A program made the position numbers and the translations under genes. From Campylobacter concisus (GTDB taxonomy: Bacteria > Campylobacterota > Campylobacteria > Campylobacterales > Campylobacteraceae): DNA of 64,000 nt. The stretch lies in NCBI RefSeq assembly GCF_002913045.1, contig NZ_PPAF01000041.1, positions 117,956-181,955 on the forward strand, written 5' to 3'. Below, piece by piece: positions 8,274-21,531 of the stretch (its first letter is position 1; the number at the start of each line of letters is the position of its first letter). The notes beneath the pieces were generated by a model. That model was not told where the DNA came from and did no database searches. It saw nothing but the letters and a program-made list of their open reading frames with translations.

Positions 8274-9221
8274 ATGACGAGAATTCTTACTCTGCTTTTT
8301 ACATTATTTGTAACAGCAATGGCAACTCAAGGACCAACTGGCGTCAATCAATATAATAGTGCCATTTGGGCGGCTGAAAGGATAGAAAATATCAAGCCAT
8401 ACGAACAAGGTTTGGGGCCGATATTTACTTTTATCCAAGGTAATGATTATTTTGCAATAGCAGCACTTTCTATCATTTTGGCTGTTGTTGGAGCATTTGC
8501 ATTACACTTTTTAATCATTGGACCAAAACATTTTAGTCATGATGGTAAAAAGGTGTTTGCTTTTTCATTGATCATACGTATAGCTCATGGTTTGGCAGCG
8601 ATCTCATGGATCATTTTAGTGCCAACTGGTATCATCATTATGTGGGGTGCAGAGCTTGGTGGTGGAACATTTGTGCGTTTCTGTAGATACTTGCACGATA
8701 CAGCAACTGTGATCTTTGCTGTTTCTGTGCTTCCTATGTTACTTACCTGGACAAAGAGAATGCTTCCAGCAATTTATGATATCAGATGGATGATGATAGT
8801 TGGTGGCTATTTATCAAAGAAAAAGAGACCTGTTCCAGCTGGTAAATTTAATGCTGGTCAAAAAGCATGGTACTGGATCGCTATCCCTGGTGGTATCGTT
8901 ATGATAATTACTGGTGCGATTATGTATTTTACGGACTTCAAAGAGCCAGCGGTTGCTTCTTGGTTTGGTCTTACACAAATTGATCTTTTAAGATACAGCG
9001 TAATTATCCATAATTGTCTTGGCATCGCATGTGCAGTATTTTTCTTAGTTCATATTTATATGGCAGCTATTGCTATTCATGGTGCTATTTGGTCGATGAT
9101 TACTGGATATAAAGAGGAAGAAGAAGTTTATGTTCTTCATCACTACTGGTACCAAGAGCTCGTTAGAGAGAATAAAATTCCAGTATCTGATTATGAAAAG
9201 TCTTATACAAATTTAAAATAA
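8274..9221 (+). CDS. fdhC: Formate dehydrogenase cytochrome b subunit (gamma)
   Basis: A 315-residue inner-membrane cytochrome b of the FdnI/FdhC family, which passes electrons from the periplasmic formate dehydrogenase to the menaquinone pool. It has an N-terminal signal-like helix (residues 1-17), a periplasmic segment, and four further helices. Histidines in RIAHGLAAISW, RYLHDTATVIF, IIHNCLGIA and LVHIYMAAIAIHG are candidate haem ligands. It stands alone, about 29 kb from fdhA-fdhB in this window. In C. jejuni, as I recall, the subunits are encoded together, so the separation is notable. A hairpin terminator follows. Confidence 0.88.
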   Translation: MTRILTLLFTLFVTAMATQGPTGVNQYNSAIWAAERIENIKPYEQGLGPIFTFIQGNDYFAIAALSIILAVVGAFALHFLIIGPKHFSHDGKKVFAFSLIIRIAHGLAAISWIILVPTGIIIMWGAELGGGTFVRFCRYLHDTATVIFAVSVLPMLLTWTKRMLPAIYDIRWMMIVGGYLSKKKRPVPAGKFNAGQKAWYWIAIPGGIVMIITGAIMYFTDFKEPAVASWFGLTQIDLLRYSVIIHNCLGIACAVFFLVHIYMAAIAIHGAIWSMITGYKEEEEVYVLHHYWYQELVRENKIPVSDYEKSYTNLK

Positions 9222-9234
9222 TTAACTTTACTCT

Positions 9235-9260
9235 GACCTTGCTAGTAAGCAAGGTCAAAG
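9235..9260 (+). terminator. Hairpin terminator after fdhC
   Basis: A perfect 9-bp stem (GACCTTGCT / AGCAAGGTC) with an AGTA loop at 9235-9256, followed by a T-containing but imperfect tail. It separates fdhC from the yedF-selD operon. Confidence 0.55.
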
Positions 9261-9319
9261 CTCTCTTTTATCGCATATTTATACATTAAAATTTTTAAAA
9301 TAATTAATATTTTTTTGGC

Positions 9320-9325
9320 TATAAT
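9320..9325 (+). promoter_or_regulatory. Candidate -10 element for yedF-selD
   Basis: TATAAT preceded by a T-run, 47 bases before the yedF start and downstream of the fdhC terminator. It fits a sigma-70 promoter of the two-gene selenium operon. Confidence 0.5.
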
Positions 9326-9372
9326 CCAAACTAGTTTCAAGGTTTGAAATACTAATTGCAAAAGGAAAAATC

Positions 9373-9972
9373 ATGACAACAATTGATTGTAGAAATTTAG
9401 AGTGTCCAAAACCAGTCATAATGACAAAAAATGCACTTGATAGTTTAAGTGAAGGCGAAAGCTTAGAAATTTTGGTAAATGCACTAGCCCCAAAAGAAAA
9501 TATTTCAAGATTTTTAAAAAATCAAAATATAAACTTTAGCCTCGAAAGCAATGGCAACGAGACTAAAATTTTAGCTACAAAAGGCAAAAATGCGCTTGAG
9601 CTTACAAATTTTGATGAGTTTGTCTGCGACATAACACCAAAAAATAATAAAGTACTCTATCTGAATGAAGAGCGCGCGGGAAGTGGCGAAGTAGGAATAA
9701 ATTTACTATCAAAATTCTTAGGAGCATTTCTTCAAGTTGAGAAAAAACCAAAGATAATAATCTGTGTAAATAACGCTGTAAAGATGACTACAAACCGCTC
9801 ACACCCAAGCTTTAAGCCGCTTAAAGATCTTGAAGCTGCTGGTGTTAAAATTTTAAGCTGCGGAAGCTGCTTGGAGGCTTATAAGCTAGTAAGTGATCTT
9901 GCGATTGGCGAAATTTCAAATGCTTATGAGATCATCGACATACTCTCAACTCACGAGCAAATCAAATTATGA
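9373..9972 (+). CDS. yedF: YedF-type selenium metabolism protein (TusA-like plus DsrE-like domains)
   Basis: A 199-residue cytoplasmic protein in two parts. The N-terminal TusA/SirA-like domain has the Cys-Pro motif CRNLECPKP near residues 6-14. The C-terminal DsrE-like part ends in a conserved cysteine pair (ILSCGSCLEAY, about residues 157-167). This fusion is known from genomes that use selenium and is usually called YedF; it probably carries reactive selenium or sulfur to SelD. The gene overlaps the selD start by four bases (ATGA), which supports direct hand-over to selenophosphate synthetase. Confidence 0.85.
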   Translation: MTTIDCRNLECPKPVIMTKNALDSLSEGESLEILVNALAPKENISRFLKNQNINFSLESNGNETKILATKGKNALELTNFDEFVCDITPKNNKVLYLNEERAGSGEVGINLLSKFLGAFLQVEKKPKIIICVNNAVKMTTNRSHPSFKPLKDLEAAGVKILSCGSCLEAYKLVSDLAIGEISNAYEIIDILSTHEQIKL

Positions 9973-10991
9973 TCTATCACGACAAAAAGCTTACGCAGTT
10001 CGTTAGAGCCGCTGGTTGAGCTGCTAAGCTTGACCCGTCGGGTCTAAACAAAACGATTAGTAGTTTAAATTTATCTCATCCAAATCTGCTCTCAAGCACC
10101 AATTCTAATGAGGATGCGAGTGTCTTTAAAATTTCAAATGATCTTGCACTTGTTCAAACGCTTGACTTTATAACGCCTGTGGTAAATGATCCTTTTATTT
10201 ACGGTCAAATCGCTGCTGCAAATAGCCTAAGCGACGTCTTTGCAATGGGCGGCGAGGTGATAAATGCTCTAAATATCGTAGGCTTTGATAGTTGTAACTT
10301 GGCACCTGAAATTTTAGGCGAAATTTTACAAGGTGGAGCCGATAAAGTAAAAGAGTGTGGCGGTATAATCGTTGGTGGGCATACGATCGAGACACAGCAG
10401 ATGTATTATGGGCTTAGCGTCACTGGAAGGGTGCATCCTGATAAATTTTGGGCAAATAATACAGCCATAAATGGCAATGTTTTGATACTTACAAAGCCCC
10501 TTGGAAGCGGTATTTTAAGTACAGCAATAAAGGCTGATTTATTAAGCATGGAGCAAATAAAAGAGGCTGCAACTATCATGGCACAGCTAAATTTTTATGC
10601 ATTAAAGGCACTTGATGGCATCAAAGTATACGGCGCTACTGATGTGACTGGATTTGGCTTTTTGGGGCATTTAAGCGAAATGTTAAATGAAAAGATCAGT
10701 TTTGAAATTTATGAAAAAAATGTGCCAATCATTGCAAGCGCAAAGGAATTTGCAGATATGGGCATTATTCCAGAAGGAAGCTATAAAAACCGCGAATTTG
10801 CAAAGCATTTTGTAGATAAAGAAGCTGACATTTTACTATTTGACGCACAAACTTCAGGTGGGCTTTTGCTAGCAGTTGGCGAAAAGGACGCGATGCTCGC
10901 AGTAAAACGCTTAAAAGAAATAGGTTATGAAAGCTCGGCTATCGTTGGCTCCGCGGTATCAAAGAGCGAGTTTGGTATATTTTTAAGATAA
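9969..10991 (+). CDS. selD: Selenide, water dikinase (selenophosphate synthetase), itself a selenoprotein
   Basis: SelD makes selenophosphate from selenide and ATP, the donor for Sec-tRNA synthesis. The true start is ATG at 9969, overlapping the yedF stop. Codon 17 is TGA (10017-10019), in the N-terminal active-site position GUAAKLDP, where other SelD proteins have Cys or Sec. Reading through gives 340 residues, the usual size, with VGGHTIETQQMYYGLSVTG and DVTGFGFLGHL typical of the ATP-binding and core regions. Gene callers that treat TGA as stop will begin at 10179 and lose the catalytic residue. A hairpin suited to SECIS function follows the TGA. SelA and SelB in this window provide the decoding machinery. 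Confidence 0.93.
10017..10045 (+). promoter_or_regulatory. Selenocysteine UGA and SECIS-like hairpin in selD
   Basis: TGA at 10017-10019 is followed after 12 bases by an inverted repeat GACCC-GTC-GGGTC (10032-10044). Distance and a short apical loop containing G and U fit a bacterial SECIS, which SelB binds to insert Sec. The lower stem is not obvious by eye. Confidence 0.65.
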
Positions 10992-11081
10992 ATTTTTAAA
11001 AATAGCATGCTATCTCATTGTGTTAGTGAAATCTTTTAATTTACTTAACCATTCTATAATTTCAAAAACTACAAAGGAGAG

Positions 11082-11714
11082 ATGATGAATTATCTTGAAA
11101 TTTTAAAATTTCGTCATGCTTGCAAGGTTTTTGACGAAAGCAAAAAAATCGGTGCTGGAGAGTTTGATTTTATACTAGAAGCTGGTAGGTTAAGCCCTAG
11201 TTCAACTGGCCTTGAGCAGTGGGATATCTTAGTCGTTCAAAATAAAGAGCTTAGAGAAAAAATAAAAGCTCTTTCATGGAATCAAGCGCAAATCACATCT
11301 TGCTCACATTTAGTTGTCGTTTTAGCTAAGATCAAAGAGGTAAAATTTGGAAGCACCTACGTTAATAAAATAATCGCTAGAAATACCAACAAAGATCCTG
11401 AAGCCATTGCTGCAAGGCAAAAATTTTATCATGACTTTTTGCTAGCAAATTTTAAAAATGATGATGAGCTAACATTTCAGTGGTCGCATGAACAATGTAT
11501 GATAATTGCCACAAATATGATGAATGCAGCTGCAAGTTTGGGCATTGATAGTTGCCCGATAGAAGGCTTTGATAGACATGCTTTAAATGAACTTTTGGGA
11601 CTTGATGAGAGCTTTCAAAGAGTGGCTATCATGGTGCCATTTGGCTACCGCCTAAATCCACAACCAAAAAAACTTCGCAGAGAAATTTCTGATATTGTTA
11701 CTTGGATCTATTAA
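11082..11714 (+). CDS. NAD(P)H-dependent nitroreductase family flavoprotein (RdxA-like)
   Basis: A 210-residue FMN enzyme of the nitroreductase family. The opening LEILKFRHACKVFDE carries the typical FMN-phosphate-binding RH/RR element, and EAGRLSPSSTGLEQWDILVV is the family core. A late MVPFGYRLNPQPKKLR segment fits the C-terminal FMN contact. Members of this family reduce nitroaromatics or quinones and can activate metronidazole; the natural substrate here is unknown. Two ATGs in tandem at 11082 and 11085 follow an AGGAG, so the exact start is uncertain by one codon. It follows selD by 90 bases and ends in a strong terminator. Confidence 0.86.
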   Translation: MMNYLEILKFRHACKVFDESKKIGAGEFDFILEAGRLSPSSTGLEQWDILVVQNKELREKIKALSWNQAQITSCSHLVVVLAKIKEVKFGSTYVNKIIARNTNKDPEAIAARQKFYHDFLLANFKNDDELTFQWSHEQCMIIATNMMNAAASLGIDSCPIEGFDRHALNELLGLDESFQRVAIMVPFGYRLNPQPKKLRREISDIVTWIY

Positions 11715-11719
11715 GATAT

Positions 11720-11756
11720 TTGAGCCAAATTTTAAATAAATTTTTGGCTCAATTTT
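11720..11756 (+). terminator. Rho-independent terminator after the nitroreductase gene
   Basis: A 10-bp stem (TTGAGCCAAA / TTTGGCTCAA) with a 13-base AT-only loop, directly followed by TTTT. It closes the gene before the large signalling protein. Confidence 0.7.
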
Positions 11757-11860
11757 AAATAAATCAATAAATTCTAAATAAATACTTACCTTTATAAACC
11801 CAAATCAAGTAAAAATGGGATAAAATCAGAGCCAAAACCTAAACTAACGAGGTGTCTATC

Positions 11861-14800
11861 GTGCTTGAGAAACAAAAAACCAGCCTTCAAATAGTAAAAA
11901 TGTTTTATACAAAGGCTATTTTACTTCTACTCTCATTTATATTTTTAGCATTATTTGTAGTTTGTGCCGGTACGAACGATATAAAGTATGATCTTAGCTC
12001 AACTAATTCGAATATAAAATCATCAATCTCAAATAGCTTTTTTATAATAAAAAACGATCTATTTTTAAAATCAAAAATGGTTGAAGCAGGTCTTAGCGAT
12101 ATGCTATTTGATAAAAATTCAACAAAAAACGATCTTTATATATCTTTTTATGTTTTTGATAAAAATAGAAATTTACTCTATTCAAAGAGATTTTTAGGTG
12201 CTGATGACATAGCCGAAAAGGATCTATCTTGGCTTAGTTTAAACGAGGCAGATGCTGGGAAATTTACAGTATCAGATCGAGTTTATAAAAATAATCGTTT
12301 TAGAGATATTTATGCATCTTATGGACTAAAAAATGGAGGCAGCATTTTAGTTCAAATTGATATAAAATTTTTACAAAGCTACGCTACTGTAGATTACGAT
12401 GAGAAAAGCAAAACTTATGCTTATTTGGTGGATAAATATGGAAATTTATCAAGAGATGAGTTTTATAAAAAATTTGATGAATCGATGTTTTTGCCTTATG
12501 TGAGTCTTGGCGACGAGTTTAAAGAGGATAAAATAATATTTTCTTTAAGCCATATGAGCTTTTATCTCATAAGCTATATGCCAGAGTATAAAATTTTTGT
12601 TATTACCGCTTCAACGAAGCATTTTCATATCTTTATGCAGTTTGTGTTATTTTGGCTATCGATCTTTTGTTTTATATCTTCTTTGATTTTATGGGTTAGA
12701 GATGTGAAATTTATAAAAAATAGAATAATGCCAGCTTTAAAAGAGGTAAGAGATACTTTAGATGGCAATGAATATGAGATAAGACGAAGCCTTAATGTAA
12801 CAGAATTTGAAGATATAAAAAATGGAATAAACAAGCTAAAGATAGAAACCAAAAAAGCAACTGATGGGCTAGAAGAATACAAAAGTAGATTTGGCTATAT
12901 TTTTGAGCAAAGCTTTTTGAAAATAGTAGTTTATGATGCTTATAGCGGCGATATTATTGATGCTAGTAATGCATTTTTGTCTTCCATTGGCTACACAAAA
13001 GATGAGATTATAGAGCTAAATTTAAATGATTTAATAGATGGTGATTTTGCATTGTTTATGCAAATGAAACAAGACGCTCAAAATAGCGATATGAGTTTTA
13101 AAATCAAGCTAAAAACAAAAGATGGCGGCACTAAAGATGGATTTTTACAAGAGTCGCAGATCGAGCTAAGGGATTCTAGGCTAAATTTTATGCTTATACA
13201 CGAGCTTGACGATGAAAAATTTACGAAAAAGGATAACGAAGCAATAAATGATTATTCGTTTTTATCGCCAAATGTAATAGCAGAAGCATTAAGCAGCGAT
13301 CCATTTTCTATCGTAAGAAGTACTCAAAATATCGATAGCGTCTTTAAAGTCCCGCAAGATAAGAAGCTCATAAATTTAAAAAATCTAATAAGCCCTGAAA
13401 GTTTAGATGAGTTTGCTGTAAATATTTCTAATGAATCTAAAAAATTCTTTGAAAAAGGTAGCAAAAATAGCGAGATAAATCTCGTAGCCAATATGCAAAC
13501 AAATGAAAACAATAAAACGCCATTTAAGATAAAAGTAAAATTTATAGATAATGGTGCTGACAAAGAGCAAAAAATCATCTACTTTTTTAATGACCTAAGC
13601 GATATAGCAAAGTTGCAAGAAAAATATGATGCTGAATTAAAATATTTTCAAAGCATACTTTGGGCAAGCCAAGTGCTTGTCTTTTCATGGGATAAAAAAA
13701 GCGACACCCTTTATATCCCAAATGCTATTGCTAAATCGCTTGGATATGCATTAAATGGGGATATGAGTATAAATTTTGAACGTGCAAAAACTATATTTGT
13801 AGATGAATTTGTGAGCTTTAAGGACTTTTTTGACCTTATAAAAAAAGGTGAAGTATATGATGGCGAAGTGCGTTTTTATAGGGCTGATAAAGAGATTATT
13901 TATGTAAGGATTAGAGCAAAAGCAATAGCTTTTTATGATGGTGAAGCAAGCGTCATAAAGGGCACAATGCAAGATCTTAGTGTGCAAAATAGCTTTTTTT
14001 CTTATCAAGACCTTTTAGCAAAAATTTTCTCATACGCAAAAGAGCAGATTATTATGCTTGATGATGAGTTTAGGATCATAGATGCTAATGACGCTTTTTT
14101 CGATACGCTTGATATTTCTAGAGATAAAAATTTTATAGAGAAAATTTACTCAAAAGATATAATAAATTTTAAAAACGGACTAAAAGATATTAAAGATGAA
14201 ATTTTAAATTCACTTAAAATAACTGGCTTTTGGCAAGGTCTTATTCATGATGTTCGAAGCAGAAATAGACTCGAAGTCATAAGTATAAGCAAGCTTTTAA
14301 ACGCGTTTGGCGATCAAGAGGGATATATTTTGTTGGCTTCAAGCGCAAATGATGATTGCTACAATAAAGAGTATCTCGAATTTATCGCATATCACGATAC
14401 GCTGACTGGGTTACCAAATAGATTTTTGCTTTTTAATAAGCTAGAAAATCTGCTAAAACAAGCGAAAAAAAGCTTAAAAGTAGCAGCTTTTTATGTCGAT
14501 TTTGATAATTTTAAATCGATAAATGATGGATATGGACATCAAGTAGGCGATAAAATCCTAATAGAAATTTCAAAAAAAATAGATGAAATTTTCCCAAAAC
14601 AAGGGATATTTGCAAGAATAGGCGGGGACGAGTTTATAGGTGCTATGCCTTATGAAAATTTGGGAGAAATTTACGAAACTGCTGAGAACATCTTAAGAGT
14701 GGGTCAGGGTAAAGTTTCTATTGATGATGACGAGAAAAAACTTAGCGTAAGTATTGGCATTAGCTTAAGTAGCGATGCACTTAGTGTTGATGATCTAATT

Positions 14801-15954
14801 GAAAGAGCTGATTGGGCTATGTATCAAGCAAAGCTTAATGGAAAAAATAAATATTATGTATTTAATTCGAAAAAAGATACGTACTTTAAAAATGAATATA
14901 GAGATGACTCAAAGATCATTGAAGCTATCGATGCTGGCGAGATGTTCTTGCTTTATCAGCCTGAGATTGATATAAAAAGTGGGGAAGTTAGCAGCTTTGA
15001 GGCATTTATTAGATGGAAAAATGGCGATAAGATATTAAGGCCATCAGACTTCTTGCCACTTGCAAAAGGCTCAAAAGCAGTTGTTGCTATCGCATTATTT
15101 ACACTAAAAGATGCTTTAAAAGCTAGGGCTGTATGGCTAAAAGAGGGGATAAATGCAAAAGTTAGAGTAAATTTATGCATTAAAAAGCTAATGACTTCTG
15201 ATTTTTTTGAGAAATTTAGAAAGCTTTTAGAAGATGAGCAGCTAGACGCTAATGGTCTAATCATAGACATCGTTGACTCTGCAAGTGGCGTAAATTTAGA
15301 TGATGTTGTTAGATATATCGATGCTTATAAGGAGCTAGGCGTTAGCTTTTCACTTGATGATTTTGCATCTTATTCGGGCTCGGTAGAAGCTTTAGGTATG
15401 TTAAAAACAAATAGATTTAATATAGATAAAAGATTTTGCAAACAGATTTTTGATTCAGTAGAAGCGCTAAAGACCATACGCATGATAAAGTATGTATCAG
15501 ATACATTTGATTTTGATGTCATGATAAAAAATTTAGAAGATAAAAGCATGCTTGAAATTTTTGTTGGATTTGGCTTTAGTAGATTTCAAGGACGGCTTTT
15601 TGCGCCAGAGCTTAGCCTGGATGATGTGCTTAAATTTAAATTTGCTTTATCATCTCCGCTAAATGTAAGAAATTTTCAAGATGATGAGAACTACAATATG
15701 CTTTGCAAAATAGTAGGTACAAAAGAGCTTATGACTCGTTTGATAAATTTGCTTAAATGCGATGAAAAAGTAAGTGAAAAATTAAAAAGCGAAATAGCAA
15801 ATCAAGTAGATGATATCAGAACAATAAATGAAAAATTAGCTGAAATTTTAGATACGATCCTTGCAAAAATAGACAAAGAAAACGTAATAAATTTAGCTAA
15901 TGAGGCAATTTTATTATGCGATAATGATCTAAATTTGAGTGGAGCGAATAAATA

Positions 15955-15955
<1 letters not shown>
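11861..15955 (+). CDS. Large membrane PAS-GGDEF-EAL signalling protein with a degenerate EAL domain
   Basis: A roughly 1,360-residue protein for cyclic-di-GMP signalling. It has a membrane helix near residues 16-38, a periplasmic sensor of about 220 residues, a second helix near 260-280, and then PAS-like segments (for example VVYDAYSGDIIDASNAFLSS). The GGDEF domain starts at HDTLTGLPNR (about 845) with an intact ARIGGDEFIG (about 922). The EAL domain has EAF instead of EAL and keeps the Asn (VNLC) and the DDF pair. The usual EITE reads DIVD, the KID lysine is Asn (NID), and the EGVE glutamate is lost. A likely reading is an active cyclase with a binding-only or dead EAL. GTG at 11861 has GAGG eight bases upstream; GTG at 11852 is an alternative. 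Confidence 0.88.
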
Positions 15956-18492
<2,537 letters not shown>

Positions 18493-18493
<1 letters not shown>

Positions 18494-19056
18494 TGAGAGC
18501 GGTTTTATTACTCTTAACTATTTTAAATTTTGCATTTTGTTTTGAAGTACCAGTTGACTGTACGCAAATTTTTGAAGCTAGAAAAGAAGAAATTTTAAAG
18601 GAACTTGAGATCATAGATGAACAGCGCCAAGCTTTAGAGGTATTTCGCGCAAGCTCGGCAGCAGCCTATGAAGAAAATAATAAAAAGCTTGCCAAAAAAG
18701 AAGCTGATCTAAATGCGACAATGAAAGTGATCGAGCAAAAACGCAAAGAGATCGATGAAGTGGTCGCCAAAAATGAGAAAATTTTAAAAGAACTTCGCAC
18801 AATGACTAGCGATAAAGTCAATGAGTCGTATTCTAAGATGAAAGATGGCGCGGCAGCTGAGGTACTCTCTAAAATGCCTAGATCAAACGCAGCCACCATA
18901 CTTTATGCTCTTGATGCCAAAAAGATATCAACTATCATGGCAAAAATGGATCCAAAAGTAGCATCTGAGATCACCACTTTGCTTCAAAAAGGGCCACCAT
19001 TCGCTGATGAAAAAGGCGATATGCCAACTCCAGCCGGTAGTATAAATATACAGTAA
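18493..19056 (+). CDS. MotE-like secreted protein (MgtE-N-type domain)
   Basis: A 187-residue exported protein. It has a short signal peptide (MRAVLLLLTILNFAFCFE), a long charged coiled coil at about residues 25-100, and an MgtE-N-like helical domain (KMKDGAAAEVLSKMPRSNAATILYAL, then ISTIMAKMDPKVASEI). This layout matches MotE-family proteins and the Campylobacter periplasmic protein encoded after purA and the FliJ-like gene. A role in flagellar motor assembly or function is inferred from family and context. The ATG at 18493 overlaps the upstream stop codon (TGATG); a GTG at 18490 is also possible. Confidence 0.72.
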
Positions 19057-19176
19057 TCAATCTTTTACACAAACAAGTAAAATTTTAAAGAATTTAGACA
19101 CCAAACATAAAGCACTATGCTTATAATTTTTTAATTTTAAGCTTGCCTAACTTTAGCTTGTATACTTTTGTGGTAA

Positions 19177-20178
19177 CTATTTTTTAATCAAGCTTGCTAC
19201 GACCCCAACTCCAAGAATGGCTAGAATGATAAAAAGGCTAATTTGTGCAGAAATTTCAAAACCATGATGAAAGATATGAGCAGTCGCATTTAAAGCCAGC
19301 TTTGCTGCTATAAAAAATAAAAGCACGATCACAGAAATTTCTAAATACTTTAAAAAATTTTTGAGTGCTTCAAGCACAAAATAAAGCGTTCTTAGCCCAA
19401 GTATCGCAAATATCATCGCTGAATAAACAATCACAGGATCTTTGCTCACAGCAATGACGGCTGGAACGCTATCAAAAGCAAATATTACATCGCTTAGCTC
19501 AATCACACAAAGACACAAGAATAAAGGTGTTGCTATCCAAGTGGCTTTTAGCCTTAAAATTTGATCGTTAAGAGTAGTTTTTTGACTATCTGAAATTTGT
19601 TTAGAAATTTTGCTAAATTTAACAAAAAAACTATGTCCAAAAAGCTGTGGTAAAACCGGAAAGAAGCGGTAAACTGCTCTATAAGCTATGTGGTTTGAAT
19701 AATCTTTTATATCTTCATCACACTTATCTTTTTTTATCATCATTACAGCACTATATGCGACTATTGCTGCAAATATTAGCTCCATCCAAGGTGAGATAGC
19801 AAAAAGTATCGTACCTATGGCTACAAAGATGAGCCTAAATATCATAGCTCCTATAACGCCAAAGTAAAGCACTCTATGGCGATAAATTTCAGGTATCTTA
19901 AACCATGAAAAAATCGCCATCATCACAAAAAGATTATCTACTGAGAGCGACTTTTCTAGCGCATATCCTGCAAAATAAAGACTTGCTATTTCACTGCCTC
20001 GCTCAAAATATAAATATATACCAAAAAGTACTGAAACTCCTATCCAAAAGATAGACCAAATGCCAGCTTGTTTTAGTGAAATTTTCTCATCATGTTTATG
20101 AGCAAAAAGATCTATTCCAAAGGCAAGTGATGCCATTATAAGAAAAACTATAATTGTTTGAATTTCTAACGCGTTCAA
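19177..20178 (-). CDS. TerC family integral membrane protein
   Basis: A 333-residue protein with about nine membrane helices and the acidic intramembrane motifs of TerC/Alx proteins (FGIDLFAHKHDE near residue 22, LEKSLSVDNLFVMMAIF near 75-91, and IELSDVIFAFDSVPAV near 220). TerC and Alx proteins export manganese or help metallate exported proteins. Translation begins at a TTG (20178) with AAGGA ahead of it. It lies 18 bases after moeA on the same strand and is probably co-transcribed with it. Confidence 0.9.
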   Translation of the reverse strand: MNALEIQTIIVFLIMASLAFGIDLFAHKHDEKISLKQAGIWSIFWIGVSVLFGIYLYFERGSEIASLYFAGYALEKSLSVDNLFVMMAIFSWFKIPEIYRHRVLYFGVIGAMIFRLIFVAIGTILFAISPWMELIFAAIVAYSAVMMIKKDKCDEDIKDYSNHIAYRAVYRFFPVLPQLFGHSFFVKFSKISKQISDSQKTTLNDQILRLKATWIATPLFLCLCVIELSDVIFAFDSVPAVIAVSKDPVIVYSAMIFAILGLRTLYFVLEALKNFLKYLEISVIVLLFFIAAKLALNATAHIFHHGFEISAQISLFIILAILGVGVVASLIKK

Positions 20179-20196
20179 CTTTTATCCTTAAAAATT

Positions 20197-21396
20197 TTAA
20201 CAAGGCATCATCAAGATTTCTACTATCTCTCCTTTTTTGAGAAATTCTTTATCCATTGGGATCATTAAAAGTGCGGCTTTGTTTGTTAAATTATTTACGA
20301 TCGCTGAACTGCCAAGCTTTTTGCCGTCTAAATTTACAAAAATTTTGCCCTCACGGTTTTCTAAATTTACAGCTGTAAATTCTAAAAACGGCGAGCGTTT
20401 TTTATAGTCTTCGTCCATTATCGCCGTGATCTTTGGCTCTTCTTGACCAAACCACGCATTTATTAGGACCCTTACGTAAAGCACACACATAACCATTGCC
20501 GAGTATGGAAATCCAGGTAGCGCAAAGATATATTTATCGCCTGACTTTGCCACTCTGATATGACGACCCGGTTTTATGGCAGCACCTTCGATGATAAGGC
20601 TAAAATTTTCATTTAAAGCGCCTTTTACAAAGTCATAATCCCCCATACTTATGCCACCAGTCGTCACTAATATATCAGCTGATTTTAGTGCGTTTATGAT
20701 CGCTTTTTCGACAAGCTCGGCCTTGTCTTTTACGATCTCACAAAGGACCGGCTCTGCGCCCATTTTGCGTATCTGCATAGCGATGCCTACGTGATTTGAG
20801 CTGTGAATTTGTGCTGGATTTTCTAATGGCTCGCCAAGGTCTTTTATCTCGCTGCCAGTTGCTAGTATCGCCACTCTTGGGCGTATGAAAACGCTTACGT
20901 GAAAGACACCAAGCTCAGCAAGAAGTGCTATCTCGGAGTAGGTTAGACGTGTGCCTTTTTTGATCAAAATTTCACCTTTTTTGTAGCTTTCTCCTACTTC
21001 GCGCACGGCAAAACCCTTTGACACACTCTTTTTGATAAGTATTTTTGATCCGACAACCTCGACATTTTCTACCGGCACAAGAGTATCAGTGCCTTCACTC
21101 ATTAGTGAGCCAGTGAAAGTTTTTACACATTTACTACCCTCTATGACTAGTCCTTTGTCGCTTCCAGCAGGCAGGTCTGTGATGAGCTCAAGCTCGCTTA
21201 GGCCATCTTTAAAGGCAAAAGCGTATCCGTCCATCGCTGAAACCGGCTTTGCTGGGTAATTTTCGGCAGCTGTCACGTCGTAGGCGATATTTCTATCAAG
21301 TGCGTCCGTGATGGCTACTTTTTCGACCTTTTCCCACGCATTGATTGTATCTTTTAGAATTTTTAGGCTATCTGCGTAACTCATAAAATCTTTCAT
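20197..21396 (-). CDS. moeA: Molybdopterin molybdenumtransferase
   Basis: MoeA inserts molybdate into adenylated molybdopterin, completing the molybdenum cofactor. The 399-residue protein has the standard parts: the PVSAMDGYAF substrate region near residue 50, TGSLMSEGTDTLVPVENV, the MoaB/Mog-like domain with TTGGISMGDYDFVK (about 240-253), and PGFPYSAMVMC. The start has AAGGA upstream. It is divergent from yedE, with 135 bases between. It serves the molybdenum- or tungsten-dependent formate dehydrogenase in the same window. Confidence 0.95.
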   Translation of the reverse strand: MKDFMSYADSLKILKDTINAWEKVEKVAITDALDRNIAYDVTAAENYPAKPVSAMDGYAFAFKDGLSELELITDLPAGSDKGLVIEGSKCVKTFTGSLMSEGTDTLVPVENVEVVGSKILIKKSVSKGFAVREVGESYKKGEILIKKGTRLTYSEIALLAELGVFHVSVFIRPRVAILATGSEIKDLGEPLENPAQIHSSNHVGIAMQIRKMGAEPVLCEIVKDKAELVEKAIINALKSADILVTTGGISMGDYDFVKGALNENFSLIIEGAAIKPGRHIRVAKSGDKYIFALPGFPYSAMVMCVLYVRVLINAWFGQEEPKITAIMDEDYKKRSPFLEFTAVNLENREGKIFVNLDGKKLGSSAIVNNLTNKAALLMIPMDKEFLKKGEIVEILMMPC

Positions 21397-21531
21397 TTTT
21401 ATCCTTTTTTATGAAATTTTTGCATATTCTATCCATTTCGCTCTTAAAAAATTAATCTTTGTTTTATTTAATGATTATTAAAATGTCGTTTAAGAAATCA
21501 GTTTGATTTTACCCTATACACAGGAATATTC

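Noticed and set aside
10179..10991. A separate selD starting at 10179
   Set aside because: This is only the part after the Sec TGA. The full gene starts at 9969 and includes the catalytic N-terminus.
11011..11030. Terminator after selD
   Set aside because: ATAGCATGCTAT is a perfect palindrome but has no room for a loop and no T tail.
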